A DNA stretch of 64,000 nt from Candidatus Poribacteria bacterium. GTDB taxonomy: Bacteria > Poribacteria > WGA-4E > PCPOR2b. The translations under genes were made by a program, and so were the position numbers. The stretch is from positions 1-64,000 of the forward strand of contig JAJEAL010000103.1 in the NCBI GenBank assembly GCA_022822785.1. The letters are read 5' to 3'. A model generated the notes under the pieces. That model worked only from the letters and a program-made list of their open reading frames with translations, did no database searches and was not told the origin of the DNA. Below, one piece after another: positions 49,758 through 59,985 of this stretch (positions are counted from its first letter, which is position 1; each line of letters opens with the position of its first letter).

Positions 49758-50783
49758 TCAGTCTTTTTTCTTTTGGGCGTTTTCGAGTGCGTTTTCAAGT
49801 TCCTCTGCTTTGGCGCGATCAGCTTGGGCGCGTTCCATGTCGCCTTTGGAGGCATAAGCAAACCCACGAAGAAAATACGCATGGTGGGTGTTGGAATCAT
49901 CGGGTTTTAGTTGTATCGCTTGGGTCAAGTCAGCAATGGCTTTGTCATGATCACCCATGAACAGGTAAGATCTTCCACGTCCGGCATAGGCGACAGCACG
50001 GTTCGAATCCAGTTCTATCGCTTTGTTAAAGTCAGCGAAGGCTCTCTCTTCATCACCTTTACTGCTCCTTAGCTGGTAAGCCTGCCCGCGACCAGCATAG
50101 GCGTCCGCATAATCAGGCTTCAGCGATATTGCGTCGGTAAAATCGAAAACGGCGCGGTAGTAATTGCCTTTTTTGAAGTAAGCTCCCCCACGTAAGGCGT
50201 AGGCATGGGCATCATCGGGTTTCAGCTCTACCAATTTGGTGAAGTCAGCAACAGCTTTCTTATAGTCGCGCTTGTCATGGTAAGCCTGCCCACGCTTGAG
50301 ATAGGCTTCGGTGAAATCGGATTTTAGTGCTATGGCTTTGGCAAAGTCTTGGAGGGCGTTGTCATAATCCTCCTTCTCCTTATCATCCCTTTCCTTGTAA
50401 GCCAACCCACGCGATAAATAGTTACCGGCATCATTGGGATTCAGTAGTATCGCTTCCGTCAGGTCTAAGATGGCGTTGTCATAATCGCCTTTTGCATGGT
50501 AAGCAAGGCCACGCAAGGAATAGACCTTGGTATGATTGGGATTAAGTTTTATCGTTTCGGTAAAGATTTTAATGGCGTTGTCATAATCGCCTTTTTCCAG
50601 ATAGATCTGCCCGCGATCAAAGTAGGCATTGGCATTTGCTGAATTTTGCTTTATCTGTTCAGTTAAATCTCTAATGGAGTGTGCAGAACTTGATATGGAG
50701 TGTGCAGAACTTGATTGGGTCAGGGGTCCTGCGAAGAGGAAGATTAGGAATGTGAGGGTTGGGACGACGTATTTGGGGTTCAT
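49758..50783 (-). CDS. exported tetratricopeptide-repeat protein
   Basis: About eight TPR units (e.g. ANAYFDRGQIYLEKGDYDNAIKIFTETIKLNPNH), N-terminal hydrophobic segment. Confidence 0.92.
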   Translation of the reverse strand: MNPKYVVPTLTFLIFLFAGPLTQSSSAHSISSSAHSIRDLTEQIKQNSANANAYFDRGQIYLEKGDYDNAIKIFTETIKLNPNHTKVYSLRGLAYHAKGDYDNAILDLTEAILLNPNDAGNYLSRGLAYKERDDKEKEDYDNALQDFAKAIALKSDFTEAYLKRGQAYHDKRDYKKAVADFTKLVELKPDDAHAYALRGGAYFKKGNYYRAVFDFTDAISLKPDYADAYAGRGQAYQLRSSKGDEERAFADFNKAIELDSNRAVAYAGRGRSYLFMGDHDKAIADLTQAIQLKPDDSNTHHAYFLRGFAYASKGDMERAQADRAKAEELENALENAQKKKD

Positions 50784-50872
50784 GGGGAGTCTCCTTTCGC
50801 TGTCGGTTCCTTTTTTTTAACGGATTTGTGGAGTGGAAAACATCGTGGCTCATGTTAAGAATGGGTGCAAAG

Positions 50873-50902
50873 AAACCGAGTTTTGAGGAAAAAACTCGGT
50901 TT
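50873..50902. repeat. AAACCGAG palindromic repeat, copy 3
   Basis: aaaccgagttttgaggaaaaaactcggttt; flank CATGTTAAGAATGGGTGCAAAG. Confidence 0.9.
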
Positions 50903-50960
50903 CTGTTCGCCTTTTACATTTTACTTTTGATACGAACAAATAGTGGATTTTGGAATTAAT

Positions 50961-51297
50961 GAGACATTCCAAACCGGTGCGGTTAGAAACCGCCCCTACC
51001 GGGTTGGCATGAATGCGTTGCGGTTGGAAACCGCCCCTACCGGTCCCGATGAATCGGGATTGAAACCGAGGGGCGAAAATGTCTATTTATTTTTAACCCC
51101 CTAAATCCCCCTTGTCAGGGGGACTTTGAATGAGACGTTCCAAACCGGTGCGGTTAGAAACCGCACCTACCGGGTTGGTGTGAATGCGTTGCGGTTGGAA
51201 ACCGCCCCTACCGGTCCCGATGAATCGGGATTGAAACCGAGAGGCGAAGGTGTCTATTTATTTTTAACCCCCTAAATCCCCCTTGTCAGGGGGACTT
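50961..51297. repeat. 171-bp period tandem duplication, each unit with two GCGGTT..AACCGC hairpins, CCCGATGAATCGGGA and CCCCCTTGTCAGGGGG
   Basis: gaga(c/t).. unit at 50961 recurs at 51132 (offset 171). Confidence 0.88.
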
Positions 51298-51321
51298 ATG
51301 ACGTTCTATCCCTATAGGTTT

Positions 51322-52323
51322 CTAAAGCTGTTTGACAGGGTTGGAGAGTTTGCCGAGTCCGTCTGCTTCGATCTCCACAACATCGCCGGGGGCTAACGGC
51401 AGGTCATTGGGCACGATGATGCCGGTGCCGGTGGAAACAACGGTTCCAATCGGGACGGGGTTATCGCGGCATAGGAATTCGGTGAGTTTTTCAAACTTCC
51501 AATTGATTTGAGAGGTATTCACATCGCCTTCGTAGATTGATTTTCCGTCTCGGATAACTGTGCATTTGATGTTTAGATCATAGGGGTCATCCACTTCGGA
51601 GGCGGTTACGAACATCGGTCCGAGGGCACAGCAGCCGTAAAACACTTTCGACTGTGGCAGGTAGAGGGGATTGTCTCGTTCAATGTCCCATGCGGAAACG
51701 TCGTTGCAGAGCGTGTAACCGACAATTTCCCCATCTTCGCCGAGGACATACGCTAATTCCGGTTCGGTTGCCGTGAGTATGGAGTCGCTCCGGATACCGA
51801 TGAAACCGTTGGGGCCGACGCACCGGGCGGGTGTTGCCTTGAAGAAGATTTCGGGACGGTCTGCGTTGTATACGCGGCTGTATATGTCTTGCTCGCTGTC
51901 ATCGTCCCGCATATCCGCGCTGCGTTTGTAGGTCACGCCGCAACCCCACACCTCTGGTGGGTCAAGCGGGGATAGGAGGTGCGGCACCTTTGGGTCTGGT
52001 GGCACATCGAGCGTGGCAAATTTGAGTTTGCTTTCATCGGTTTGCCCCGGTAGGGGGCCCTGACCTGTCGTGCCAGAAACACGTTCTTGGATATCCGCAA
52101 GCAGAATACCCATGCTCACCCCCTCTTTGTAGGAGAGCTCGATCAACTCCAGTACCCCTGGCGATTCGTCGCTGGTGACATCAATCACGATATCGTCCGG
52201 TTCGATCGATCGGCTGAGTAAACCGCGATCCCCGTCGCTGGTGATATCGGTAACGACATCGCTGCGGGTTACCACACCGACACGCTTGCCTTGACCCGGT
52301 TGATAAAATTGTATAAGTCTCAT
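51322..52323 (-). CDS. fumarylacetoacetate hydrolase family protein
   Basis: WGCGVTYKRSADMRDDD, YTLCNDVSAWDIERDNPLYLPQSKVFYGCCALGPMF, VSTGTGIIVPNDLPLAPGDVVEIEADGLGKLSNPV. Confidence 0.9.
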   Translation of the reverse strand: MRLIQFYQPGQGKRVGVVTRSDVVTDITSDGDRGLLSRSIEPDDIVIDVTSDESPGVLELIELSYKEGVSMGILLADIQERVSGTTGQGPLPGQTDESKLKFATLDVPPDPKVPHLLSPLDPPEVWGCGVTYKRSADMRDDDSEQDIYSRVYNADRPEIFFKATPARCVGPNGFIGIRSDSILTATEPELAYVLGEDGEIVGYTLCNDVSAWDIERDNPLYLPQSKVFYGCCALGPMFVTASEVDDPYDLNIKCTVIRDGKSIYEGDVNTSQINWKFEKLTEFLCRDNPVPIGTVVSTGTGIIVPNDLPLAPGDVVEIEADGLGKLSNPVKQL

Positions 52324-52374
52324 GTTTTTTCCTGCCTCTAAAAATTGAGGTTCATGTTAAGAAATGGTGCAAAG

Positions 52375-52404
52375 AAACCGAGTTTTCAAGAAAAAACTCG
52401 GTTT
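52375..52404. repeat. AAACCGAG palindromic repeat, copy 4
   Basis: aaaccgagttttcaagaaaaaactcggttt; flank TTCATGTTAAGAAATGGTGCAAAG. Confidence 0.9.
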
Positions 52405-52760
52405 CTCTTCGCATTTTGCACTTTCTTTTGATATGAGCTAAAATTGAAATGATGTATAAATCTGGGGTGTGAATTTTTCATAGCATACACCAACTTATAC
52501 TTGGAGCGCAAGTATTTTTGTAGTATTAACCTGAGTCGTCAAGGAGCGTATGGGTTGAGTTTTCATACGCGATAGTTACTAGAACAACCGAATTGGTAAA
52601 ACTAGGGTAAGTTTCACATGTCGCCCCGCTGGGGCTAGGGGGCACATTGAAGTGTTGGATTGACGGTTCTCATTGGACCCAACCTGCGGACTGGATACGT
52701 GCAAAGGTGGCTTGGATATGTTTACCCAAAGCGAGTGAATCTGACATGCGGTGACTTAGA

Positions 52761-53618
52761 TTATGATAGGAAATGATAAAGATACGGCGCAATCCCAAAG
52801 ATGACTATTGCTAAAACTGTTCCGAGGATGGCGTCAACTGCGTAATGCATCCGTCCGTAGACTGTTGCGACAACCAGCCCGACACCAAATGGGCACAGGA
52901 TTGTAAAAGCGCCCGGATGATACTGGGCGGCATAGAGAACTACAATCACACCAATTGCACAGTGCGAGCTTGGAAACGCTGTGCCTTTAGATGCTGCGGT
53001 GCCAAGGACTAGGTGTACGAGTCTAAAGAAAAATCCATCTGTGAATGGTCCTCTAATTTTTTGAAACTTGTAGTACGGTCCTGTGACCGGCATAAAGATA
53101 TACCAGATAAGACATACATTGAAGGTCAGTACCTCTCCAAAAACAACTGCGTGAAAGGCTTCATTCCTACCGTGGAGATAAAGCAGCGCAACAAGTCCGA
53201 ACACAATGGGATAGTAGCTAAAATAACACAGATGCAACAGCTCTGAAAGCCATCTTGACGGGAAACGCTCGCTCAGATAAATGCTGGGTTGCCTATTGAA
53301 TAACCGTCCCTCCCATGCTATGATTTTATCGTCGAAATATTTTTGGGTTACCATCTGTGTCAATGGCGGTATTTCTAAGTAGAAGACTGCAATTGTCGCA
53401 ATCGGATACCAATCGCGTACTACCTGTAGTGGTGATGACAAAGAAGCTTCGGGGATGGCTGCCAGCAGAAGCACACCCCATATAACACCGATACGCGCTA
53501 CTACATAAATCCCCCACCACCGCAGGTTTTTATGAAAAATACAGGCAAGCAGACCGGTGATTGCCAAGTAAATGATTGTGATCCAGTCGGACGGCTGAAG
53601 AGCCTCGATAACGTACAT
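52761..53618 (-). CDS. PAP2 superfamily membrane phosphatase
   Basis: Multi-TM; TAFPSSHCAIGVIVVLYA and YGRMHYAVDAILGTVLAI motifs. Confidence 0.85.
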   Translation of the reverse strand: MYVIEALQPSDWITIIYLAITGLLACIFHKNLRWWGIYVVARIGVIWGVLLLAAIPEASLSSPLQVVRDWYPIATIAVFYLEIPPLTQMVTQKYFDDKIIAWEGRLFNRQPSIYLSERFPSRWLSELLHLCYFSYYPIVFGLVALLYLHGRNEAFHAVVFGEVLTFNVCLIWYIFMPVTGPYYKFQKIRGPFTDGFFFRLVHLVLGTAASKGTAFPSSHCAIGVIVVLYAAQYHPGAFTILCPFGVGLVVATVYGRMHYAVDAILGTVLAIVIFGIAPYLYHFLS

Positions 53619-53633
53619 AGGTAGATTGATGGA

Positions 53634-56192
53634 CTATTCCTCCCTCAACGCATCTGCCGGCTGCATTCTGCCTACACGCCACGCAGGATAGATACCTGCT
53701 AATAACGCTGCAACTAACGCAACCATGAGGGCTTGCAGGAAATAGACCGGTTGCAGGTGCAGTTGTAGCGTCCAGCCGAAGGAGCGCAGATTGATGATAT
53801 AGATGAGAATCAGGGCAAGGGCCACGCCGGTTGGTAACGCAATGATGCCCGCGGTTGACCCCATTAATCCTGTTTCCGTCAATGTCAGTTGCCACAGCTG
53901 TCGGCGCGTCATGCCGACAGCGCGCAATGTGCCAATTTCGCGCCGCCGCTCTAGTTGAAGACTCATCAGTGCACTCAGTATGCCGATGAACGCGACGAGC
54001 GTAGCGAGTATCTGTAACGCAACTGTTATACTGAAGCTGCGATCGAAAATTGCGAGGGAGTGTTCCCGAAGACCGCGACTAGAACGAATCACTAACTCCG
54101 CTTCTCCGGCGAATGCTGCTCGCAATTCCTTAATTTTGGTATCGACATTCACGCCGGTTTCCACAAACAGTGCAGCGGAAGATAGATTGATATCATCCCA
54201 ATATGTGCGGTAGACGGCATCACCGATAAGCGCACCGGATTGTACGTCAAAATCGTAAGCCACAGCTACAATTGGAAATCGCTGCTCACCCCGGTCTGTG
54301 AGTAGTTTTACGTCATCACCGACCCCAAGTTTGAATCGATTTGACATTGGTTCATTGATGATGAGCCCACCTGCCTCTAATGCCTCCCAGGTCGTGGTGG
54401 GGTCCCCTACAGCTGCCTTGTAGTAACGCTTTTCGCCGGCGATATCCATACTGACAGCAGCGAGTTGGATCACCCCCAACTCACTAGCCCTAACGTCTAC
54501 CAGTCGGTTCGTTGCGACTTGGGAAATACCGGGGAATGTCGCTAATTTTTCTACCACGCCGTGCGGCATCGAAAATGTGGTCTGGTCAGAGATAAGACTT
54601 GGTGCGGAAACAAAGATATCCGCTTGCAAGAGGTCTGTCAACCACCGTTCAACGGTCAGACGGAAGCTGCTAATCATTAAGCCAACACCAACAATCACGC
54701 TTACAGCAACCATCAGCGCAGCGATGGCAACGGAGGTGCGGCTTAACGAGCGTGTGATGTCTCGAATCGCAAGCCGAGTCAAAGGACTAAAGGATTTTCC
54801 TAAAAATCTGGTCAAGCCTGAGAGTACACGCATGAGTCCTAAAGTCAGTACAGGCGTGAGCAGACTGATACCGATGATGATTGCGAAGATACCAACAAAG
54901 GTGATACCTAGATACCATTCAGGGATAAGAAGGGCGATGCCCAATATAAGTATTCCCAAGCCAACCCCACTCACCCAATTTAGTGCAGCGCGCGTTCGTC
55001 CCTCAATATCGCTGCGTTGGAGTGCAGCGGTAGGTCGTACGTTGGCTGCCTCATAAGCGGGGAGTGCGGCGGCGGTTAACGCTGCGGCGATACCGCTGAT
55101 TGTACCTTTAACTATCGTCAACGGCGGGAAATCGATCCGGCGCACAGTCACAACAAAAAAGAGATCGTTGATGCTGGTCGTGACCATTTCTACGGCACCA
55201 CGTCCTAACAGATATCCTAATCCAAGTCCAAGGGTTGTACCGATGAGGCCTAGCAATCCCGCTTCTACCAGAATTAGCGAGAAAATCTCTCTTTGTGTTA
55301 CCCCTAACGCCCGCAAGCTACCGAGAACCGGTCGCTGCTGCACAACGCTGAAGACCACTGTATTATAAATCAGAAACATCCCGACTAGCAATGCGAGTGT
55401 ACTGAGGGCTGTCAAGTTCAATCGGAACGCAGCTGTCATGTCTTCTACGGTTGAGGTTGTTAGCTTCTCAACCCGTGCACCGGGCGGCAGAATGGTGGCG
55501 ATATGTTTCAGAAAAGCCCCTTCGGTCACCCCTTCAGGGATAATCAAATCGATTCGATCGAGGCTGCCTATTTTGTTTAGTACCTCTTGGGCGGTTCCGA
55601 TATCACTAATTAGCAGCCCATCAAGCCCACGTTGTTCGTCTGTGTCGTCTGAAGTCAGTACGGAGACAAGCTGCAAAGAATGGCGGTGAGTCCCCGCCTG
55701 TATGTGGATAAAATCGCCTACGTTGAGGTTATACTGATCGGCAAGAGTTGCACTAAGCAAGACGGTATTCGGTTGAACCATAAACGCAGCAAATCCGTTA
55801 CCATCTGTCAAGCTTGTGTCATTGTCACGGAGATAATTCCGAAAGGGCGTTTCAGCAAAACTATCCACGCCTAGCAGCCGCATGGGCTGCCTATCAAGTT
55901 CTTCCGCAACCACATAGCCTTCTACGATTGGTGCGCTGAGCCGGTAGCCTAACTGCTGCCGCAACGCAACATAAATGCTTTCATCCAGCCCACTGGGGCC
56001 GCCAACAATCTGGTGCGTGGCTTTACCGGCAACCGCTTCGGTGCTAAGCATAAAGGCACGATTGGCGGCACCGGTGGCGAGATCTATTGCGACAATCATG
56101 GCAACGCCCAATCCCACCCCAATGATGAAAAAGATGCTTTGGGTAGGACGACGCCATGCATGACGCCATGCAAGAGTGATTGATAGTTGCAT
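53634..56192 (-). CDS. ABC transporter permease, FtsX/LolC-type duplicated domain
   Basis: MFLIYNTVVFSVVQQRPVLGSLRALGVTQREIFSLILVEAGLLGLIG; LQLERRREIGTLRAVGMTRRQLWQL; AWRVGRMQPADALREE. Confidence 0.92.
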   Translation of the reverse strand: MQLSITLAWRHAWRRPTQSIFFIIGVGLGVAMIVAIDLATGAANRAFMLSTEAVAGKATHQIVGGPSGLDESIYVALRQQLGYRLSAPIVEGYVVAEELDRQPMRLLGVDSFAETPFRNYLRDNDTSLTDGNGFAAFMVQPNTVLLSATLADQYNLNVGDFIHIQAGTHRHSLQLVSVLTSDDTDEQRGLDGLLISDIGTAQEVLNKIGSLDRIDLIIPEGVTEGAFLKHIATILPPGARVEKLTTSTVEDMTAAFRLNLTALSTLALLVGMFLIYNTVVFSVVQQRPVLGSLRALGVTQREIFSLILVEAGLLGLIGTTLGLGLGYLLGRGAVEMVTTSINDLFFVVTVRRIDFPPLTIVKGTISGIAAALTAAALPAYEAANVRPTAALQRSDIEGRTRAALNWVSGVGLGILILGIALLIPEWYLGITFVGIFAIIIGISLLTPVLTLGLMRVLSGLTRFLGKSFSPLTRLAIRDITRSLSRTSVAIAALMVAVSVIVGVGLMISSFRLTVERWLTDLLQADIFVSAPSLISDQTTFSMPHGVVEKLATFPGISQVATNRLVDVRASELGVIQLAAVSMDIAGEKRYYKAAVGDPTTTWEALEAGGLIINEPMSNRFKLGVGDDVKLLTDRGEQRFPIVAVAYDFDVQSGALIGDAVYRTYWDDINLSSAALFVETGVNVDTKIKELRAAFAGEAELVIRSSRGLREHSLAIFDRSFSITVALQILATLVAFIGILSALMSLQLERRREIGTLRAVGMTRRQLWQLTLTETGLMGSTAGIIALPTGVALALILIYIINLRSFGWTLQLHLQPVYFLQALMVALVAALLAGIYPAWRVGRMQPADALREE

Positions 56193-56282
56193 CAGGATTA
56201 AGTTAGAATTTCAGGATTCTATCTAGGGGTTCACGTTAAGAACCTGTAGCTCATGTAAAAAAGAGGTACAAAGCACGAAGAG

Positions 56283-56311
56283 AAACCGAGTTTTGAGGAA
56301 AAACTCGGTTT
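56283..56311. repeat. AAACCGAG palindromic repeat, copy 5
   Basis: aaaccgagttttgaggaaaaactcggttt. Confidence 0.88.
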
Positions 56312-56374
56312 CTGTTGCACGATTTCTTTATATGAGCGAAACTTGTTTTAAGAAGCAGGAAATTGTCCTAAAAT

Positions 56375-56398
56375 GCTGTGGATTTGTCAATCCACAGC
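56375..56398. repeat. hairpin GCTGTGGATT-TGTC-AATCCACAGC followed by GAGCAG
   Basis: 10-bp perfect stem; same architecture as 33580-33601. Confidence 0.75.
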
Positions 56399-56507
56399 GA
56401 GCAGCAGCGCAGGGAAGCGGCGAGCACCCTACTTCTTTAACGTCGGCCTTTTCGACGCAAATACACTAACGGGCGCCAATGAATTAATCGTTTCCACGTT
56501 TCACACA

Positions 56508-57350
56508 TCACGTACCGGTATCGTTGACTAGTAGTCCATCGGTAATATGGAGTACCCGATCAGCACGGCGTGCAATTTCTTGTGCGTGAGTTGCCATCAA
56601 CAGCATTTTGCCTGTGCCTCGAAGCATGTCCAACAGCAGCGATAGCACAGTTTCACCGATTTCCGTATCTAAATTCCCGGTGGGTTCATCGGCGAGCAGC
56701 ATCGGGGGATCATGGACGAGCGCGCGGGCAATAGCAACGCGCTGCTGTTCACCTCCGCTCAGTTTATCTGGGTAGGTATTGAACCGTTCACCAAGCCCAA
56801 CTTGGTCAAGCAGTGTCTCCGCGCGAGTTCGTCCGCCTGCTTGAGATTTAGCGCGGTGTGTGAGCTCCAGTGGCAAGATTACATTCTCTAATACCGTTAA
56901 GGTGGGAATGAGGTTAAAAAACTGGAAGATAATCCCAATGTGATGCCGACGGAAGAGCGTTCGCTGGTGCTCATCCAAACGAGTCAGGTCAATCACTTGT
57001 TCTCCGTCCCGAATAAACACATGTCCGCTGCTTGGCGCATCAATGCCGGAGATTAAATTAAGGAGTGTGCTCTTTCCACTGCCGGATTTGCCCAGTAAAC
57101 AGACAAACTCGCCCTCATAAAATTCTTGGCTTAATTGGTTCAGTATAATGCGGTTCTGTCCCGCTTCGCTGTAGGCTTTGCTCAAGCGATCTAATCGTAC
57201 TAGTGGGACGGATGAATTTGCGGAGGGTATGGGATTGGAAGATTCGTTAGTCAATTCAAATTTGGATCGGATTTTAGTGATTGGAAAGGAACGCTGGTTA
57301 GGTGCGTCGTCAGTGCATCTCAACAACGGTTTCAATCCGTCGGATTTCAC
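56508..57350 (-). CDS. ABC transporter ATP-binding protein (LolD/MacB-type)
   Basis: [52 protein letters not shown]; adjacent to the FtsX permease. Confidence 0.95.
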   Translation of the reverse strand: MKSDGLKPLLRCTDDAPNQRSFPITKIRSKFELTNESSNPIPSANSSVPLVRLDRLSKAYSEAGQNRIILNQLSQEFYEGEFVCLLGKSGSGKSTLLNLISGIDAPSSGHVFIRDGEQVIDLTRLDEHQRTLFRRHHIGIIFQFFNLIPTLTVLENVILPLELTHRAKSQAGGRTRAETLLDQVGLGERFNTYPDKLSGGEQQRVAIARALVHDPPMLLADEPTGNLDTEIGETVLSLLLDMLRGTGKMLLMATHAQEIARRADRVLHITDGLLVNDTGT

Positions 57351-57389
57351 TTGCGTCCTACATTTCGTCCTAGCCGGTTTCCTGCCGTG

Positions 57390-58622
57390 CTAATATCCAC
57401 GTTCTAAACAGAAGGGACGCATCACACTGTTATAGGTACTCCCATCACGGTAGGCGCCCATAAAGAAGTAGGGAACGGCACCACGGCGGCACATCTCATC
57501 CACAAACTGTGCCGTAAGCATATACATAATAACATTGTTGAGGATGCCAGTAGCGGGACAGACTTGATCAACCTGATCGGGGATGGAGATGACCCCCGCT
57601 GCTTCATCGCACCGGTTATCAAAGTAGACATCGCACCGGTCACGCAGCCTATCACTATTGGAGGGGCCAATACCGACGAGGTAGTTGCCGTTGGATTTAG
57701 CCTCATCTGTCCAAGCGAGGTCTTGCGGGTCGTTTGCGCTGACGGCGGCAATCAGAAAAACATCCTTATCACCGCCCTCGTTCTCAGGACGTGGTTCGAA
57801 GGCATTGCACATCATCAACCCTTGTGCGACCCCGTTTGCCTCGCTCTGGATGCCCTGATTGCGACTCCGTACGTAGTAATGTCCACCGTCGATAATCCGT
57901 TTTGCGATTACTACAGCGATTTCGTTGATGTACGCCAGATCCTGATCGTGGACATCAGCAAGTCGTTCCAGGAGAATATCCACATACCGGCGACCAATAG
58001 CCCCTGTCGGTGATTGACCCGTTGCTAATGAATGGGCAACTTCGGCGGTGATCATCCAGTGTATCGCGCATGACCCGTTTGCCGATCCGGGGCAAATTTC
58101 CATCTCCGGGATTGCCGGCGCACGCACTAACCCCTGATGCCACGGTATATGCGAATCGATAACGCGCGATGCCACATCCTCTGGCAACCAATCGTGGACG
58201 TTCGGTAGTACCTTGCCCGGGGGCGTGTCTCGGTTATTAACGTAGCAGGTAGTGAACACGACAACATATACGCCGGTGTCACGGGCCTCCCGTACCGCTT
58301 CACTGACATGGTTGGTGAGCAGCACATCCCCCGCTTGCATGGCTGCAAATTGCTCTGGCGTACACGTATCTGCTCCGGTGAACTCAAACTGTGCGGGATT
58401 GCCCTCACGCTCGTTCACCAACTCGTATGTCGGCATGTGCCCCGTGGTTATGTTGGCATAGACTTTGTTTCCAGCACGGATTGCATCAGTCGCTTGTGCA
58501 GCGACTTCTGCCATAATTGCTGCGTCATCGCGGATCTCCTGCAATAACTTGACCGCGTTTTGATAATATTCCTCCCCGAACGGGATGGTGTGTCCCCACG
58601 TATGCTCCGGGTGGGTGTGCAT
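57390..58622 (-). CDS. hypothetical protein (possible SIS/sugar isomerase-like fold)
   Basis: 410-aa ORF; YANITTGHMPTYEL...GDVLLTNHVSEAVREARDTGVYVVVFTTCYVN; family not firmly recognised. Confidence 0.55.
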   Translation of the reverse strand: MHTHPEHTWGHTIPFGEEYYQNAVKLLQEIRDDAAIMAEVAAQATDAIRAGNKVYANITTGHMPTYELVNEREGNPAQFEFTGADTCTPEQFAAMQAGDVLLTNHVSEAVREARDTGVYVVVFTTCYVNNRDTPPGKVLPNVHDWLPEDVASRVIDSHIPWHQGLVRAPAIPEMEICPGSANGSCAIHWMITAEVAHSLATGQSPTGAIGRRYVDILLERLADVHDQDLAYINEIAVVIAKRIIDGGHYYVRSRNQGIQSEANGVAQGLMMCNAFEPRPENEGGDKDVFLIAAVSANDPQDLAWTDEAKSNGNYLVGIGPSNSDRLRDRCDVYFDNRCDEAAGVISIPDQVDQVCPATGILNNVIMYMLTAQFVDEMCRRGAVPYFFMGAYRDGSTYNSVMRPFCLERGY

Positions 58623-58761
58623 CGATTGATGTCCTTCCGTAATGGGTTGCCTGTTAGATATGTAGTAGATTTTAAAATTATTTAGGTTCTGTTAACATTT
58701 CATCGTAATCGGATAATAGAGAGGCACAAATCGGTTCACGAAGGTAACCCTCCTAGAAAAG

Positions 58762-58791
58762 AAACCGAGTTTTGAAGAAAAAACTCGGTTT
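58762..58791. repeat. AAACCGAG palindromic repeat, copy 6
   Basis: aaaccgagttttgaagaaaaaactcggttt. Confidence 0.9.
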
Positions 58792-58930
58792 CTGGCAGCT
58801 TTTTCAGTGACTTGAGCGTTTTTGGCAACAGCAAAAGCATAATGTCAACACGCCCTAGATACTCCCAATGCAGAACCAACCCCCTAAATCCCCCTTATCA
58901 GGGGGACTTTGGTATTGATAAATGTCTATT

Positions 58931-59089
58931 TATAGTAGATCTTAGAATTACTGATACACTCCAAACCGCCCCGCGTTGCCTCAGGTCCAGTAGTTTCGTT
59001 TTCTCCTTGCACCGGATAGGCGCAGTTGGAAACAGCGCCTACCATATGCGGGGAGCACAAGCGTCTATCTATTTTTAGGATTCATCATA
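58931..59089. mobile_element. MITE-like element with TATAGT termini and GGCGC hairpin core (copy B)
   Basis: TATAGTAGATCTTAGAATTA ... core 59019-59039 ... CTATTTTTAGGATTCATCATA. Confidence 0.6.
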
Positions 59090-59117
59090 GTTGCTTGAGG
59101 AGGCGATCAAGGGTGCG

Positions 59118-59948
59118 TTAGGATTGCAGGGTAAACTGCCGATACTCCTCCACCAGATTTGATGCCGCCTCATGGATGAAAGCCAGTTCATCCGCTGTCT
59201 CGAAGAATTGTGCTCCACGTTCCACCCATTCTCGCGCCGCATCTGCACTGGATGCGGTCGTACCGAAGTAGACACCGTGTTTCTTACAGATTTGGAGAAT
59301 TTCTCCCATTGGCCCCACGACCTCCGGATGATCATAGTCGCCGGGGTGCCCCCTCTCAATGGAGAAATCACCGGGCCCGACGTAGGCCATATCTACCCCC
59401 GGCGTACTGATGATCTCTTCGGCATTTTCGTAGCCGCGCTGAGTCTCAATATGAACGACGAGAGTTGTCTCTTCATCTTGATCTGCGATCCACGTTTTCC
59501 AGTCCGCTGGCTGAGCGTAGCTGCTATTACCGTATCCGGGCGCGACCGCCCGCGTACCGGCTGGCGGAAACTTGATATAGCTGCAAAGCGTTTCGACCTC
59601 CGCTCGTGTCTCGGTACGGGGAAGCTGGATTCCAACAACGCCGCATTCCAGTAGCTTTGCGACCTCGGCGCGTTCCAGTTGCGGTGTCTTGGCGATGACG
59701 GGCAGATTGTTGTCACGGGCACATAGGACCGAATCTGCAAATGTGGTCATTTCAAAGAAACCGTGTTCGTACTCGATATACATAAAATCGAAACCCGCCT
59801 GCACATACAGTTTTACCAGCGATGGACGAAGATGCTCGGCGACCATACCACCGACGAGGACGTCCCCGTTTCGCAATCGACGCTTTAAGAGTTGTCCCGG
59901 TCCTTCTGCGGATCCGGGGGTATTCATTGTGTTGTTTAATCTTGCCAC
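59118..59948 (-). CDS. HpcH/HpaI aldolase family protein
   Basis: AGFDFMYIEYEHGFFEM, GVVGIQLPRTETRAEVE, GVDMAYVGPGDFSIERGHPG. Confidence 0.88.
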   Translation of the reverse strand: MARLNNTMNTPGSAEGPGQLLKRRLRNGDVLVGGMVAEHLRPSLVKLYVQAGFDFMYIEYEHGFFEMTTFADSVLCARDNNLPVIAKTPQLERAEVAKLLECGVVGIQLPRTETRAEVETLCSYIKFPPAGTRAVAPGYGNSSYAQPADWKTWIADQDEETTLVVHIETQRGYENAEEIISTPGVDMAYVGPGDFSIERGHPGDYDHPEVVGPMGEILQICKKHGVYFGTTASSADAAREWVERGAQFFETADELAFIHEAASNLVEEYRQFTLQS

Positions 59949-59985
59949 TATTGCGTGCTCCTCAAAGAGATTTCAAAAAACGGGA

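Noticed and set aside
50961-51297. Possible CRISPR array or phage att repeats
   Set aside because: Just two tandem 171-bp copies of a composite hairpin repeat; no unique spacers, no cas genes, no integrase.
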